From positions 1-6,027 of the forward strand of contig JAAYUH010000195.1 in assembly GCA_012517755.1 (NCBI GenBank): DNA of 6,027 nt, given 5' to 3'. Source of the DNA: a bacterium. GTDB taxonomy: Bacteria; Caldisericota; Caldisericia; B22-G15. Below the pieces are notes generated by a model that was not told the origin of the DNA, did not search any database, and was given only the letters and a program-made list of their open reading frames with translations. This document shows positions 5,945 through 6,027 of this stretch, one piece after another (the first letter of the stretch is position 1; the number at the start of each line of letters is the position of its first letter). Position numbers and translations under genes: made by a program.

Positions 5945-5977
5945 ATGAGACAAAGGTGTCAGGCACTAAAGTCTCAT
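5945..5977. repeat. Stem-loop element resembling REP/IS200-like transposase hairpins
   Basis: ATGAGAC (5945-5951) and GTCTCAT (5971-5977) are perfect inverted copies. Inside them lie a symmetric AAA/AAA internal loop and a second stem, GGTG (5955-5958) with CACT (5964-5967, one G-T wobble), closed by the 5-base loop TCAGG. All pairs share one axis at 5961. A core like GGTGTCAGGCAC is familiar from hairpins scattered in bacterial genomes next to IS200-like (Y1/RAYT) transposase genes; that link is from memory and not tested. It lies just upstream of the ZIP promoter and has no T-run, so it is a poor terminator candidate. No transposase lies within the window. Confidence 0.6.
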
Positions 5978-6027
5978 ATTTAGAAGTTAACTAAATTTTA
6001 AATACTTCGGTTTATTTGGTTATAGAA

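Noticed and set aside
5583..5948. 121-codon plus-strand open frame opposite the ZIP gene
   Set aside because: It is fully antisense to a clear ZIP coding region, lacks a ribosome site and shows no recognisable domain.
5945..5977. Right-edge stem-loop as an intrinsic terminator
   Set aside because: Neither strand has a T-run after the stem, and a symmetric internal loop interrupts it; a transposition-linked repeat fits better.
5945..5983. 12-codon ATG frame running through the right-edge stem-loop
   Set aside because: It is too short, has no ribosome site, and the sequence is better explained by the inverted-repeat structure.
5998..6027. C-terminal end of a minus-strand gene entering from the right edge (stop at 5998-6000)
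   Set aside because: Only nine codons are visible, with no recognisable motif; a stop codon in AT-rich intergenic DNA is expected by chance.

Overview
The window is very AT-rich bacterial DNA. Its Arg codons are mostly AGA, its proteins are rich in Lys, Ile and Glu, genes are tightly packed and every start is ATG. No rRNA, tRNA, CRISPR array or intact mobile element is visible. The gene content (nitroreductase, diguanylate cyclase, DUF2089/DUF4097 pair, S58 peptidase, ZIP transporter) and composition suggest a low-GC, possibly anaerobic or thermophilic bacterium. The phylum cannot be fixed from the sequence alone.

Layout, left to right. The 3' end of a membrane protein gene (2-307, +) is followed by a nitroreductase-fold flavoprotein (349-933, +). 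A 145-base gap holds a good extended -10 promoter (1014-1041). That promoter appears to drive a tight three-gene operon: an unannotated 58-residue charged protein (1079-1255), a DUF2089 zinc-ribbon/helix-turn-helix protein (1267-1683) and a DUF4097 repeat protein (1664-2575). A membrane-anchored GAF-GGDEF diguanylate cyclase (2572-4182, -) meets this operon tail to tail. It is divergent from a P1/DmpA-type (S58) peptidase (4231-5196, +). The peptidase meets a GufA-like ZIP metal transporter (5165-5905, -) tail to tail with a 32-base overlap. The right edge holds a conspicuous stem-loop (5945-5977) that resembles the hairpins associated with IS200-like/REP transposases.

The most interesting unit is the 58-aa/DUF2089/DUF4097 operon. 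Its two larger proteins share a similar 'I-x-K-I-E ... G-x-I-T' helical segment, at the C-terminus of the regulator-like protein and the N-terminus of the repeat protein. This suggests a common docking or dimerisation module in a regulator-effector pair, perhaps in envelope stress by analogy with YvlB/LiaX. A second theme is gene starts. The plus-strand genes have strong AGGAGG-type ribosome sites. The two minus-strand genes have none, and instead carry TATAAT exactly 8 bases before the ATG, which predicts leaderless or near-leaderless mRNAs. Both convergent gene pairs overlap at their stop codons, leaving no room for ordinary terminators between them.
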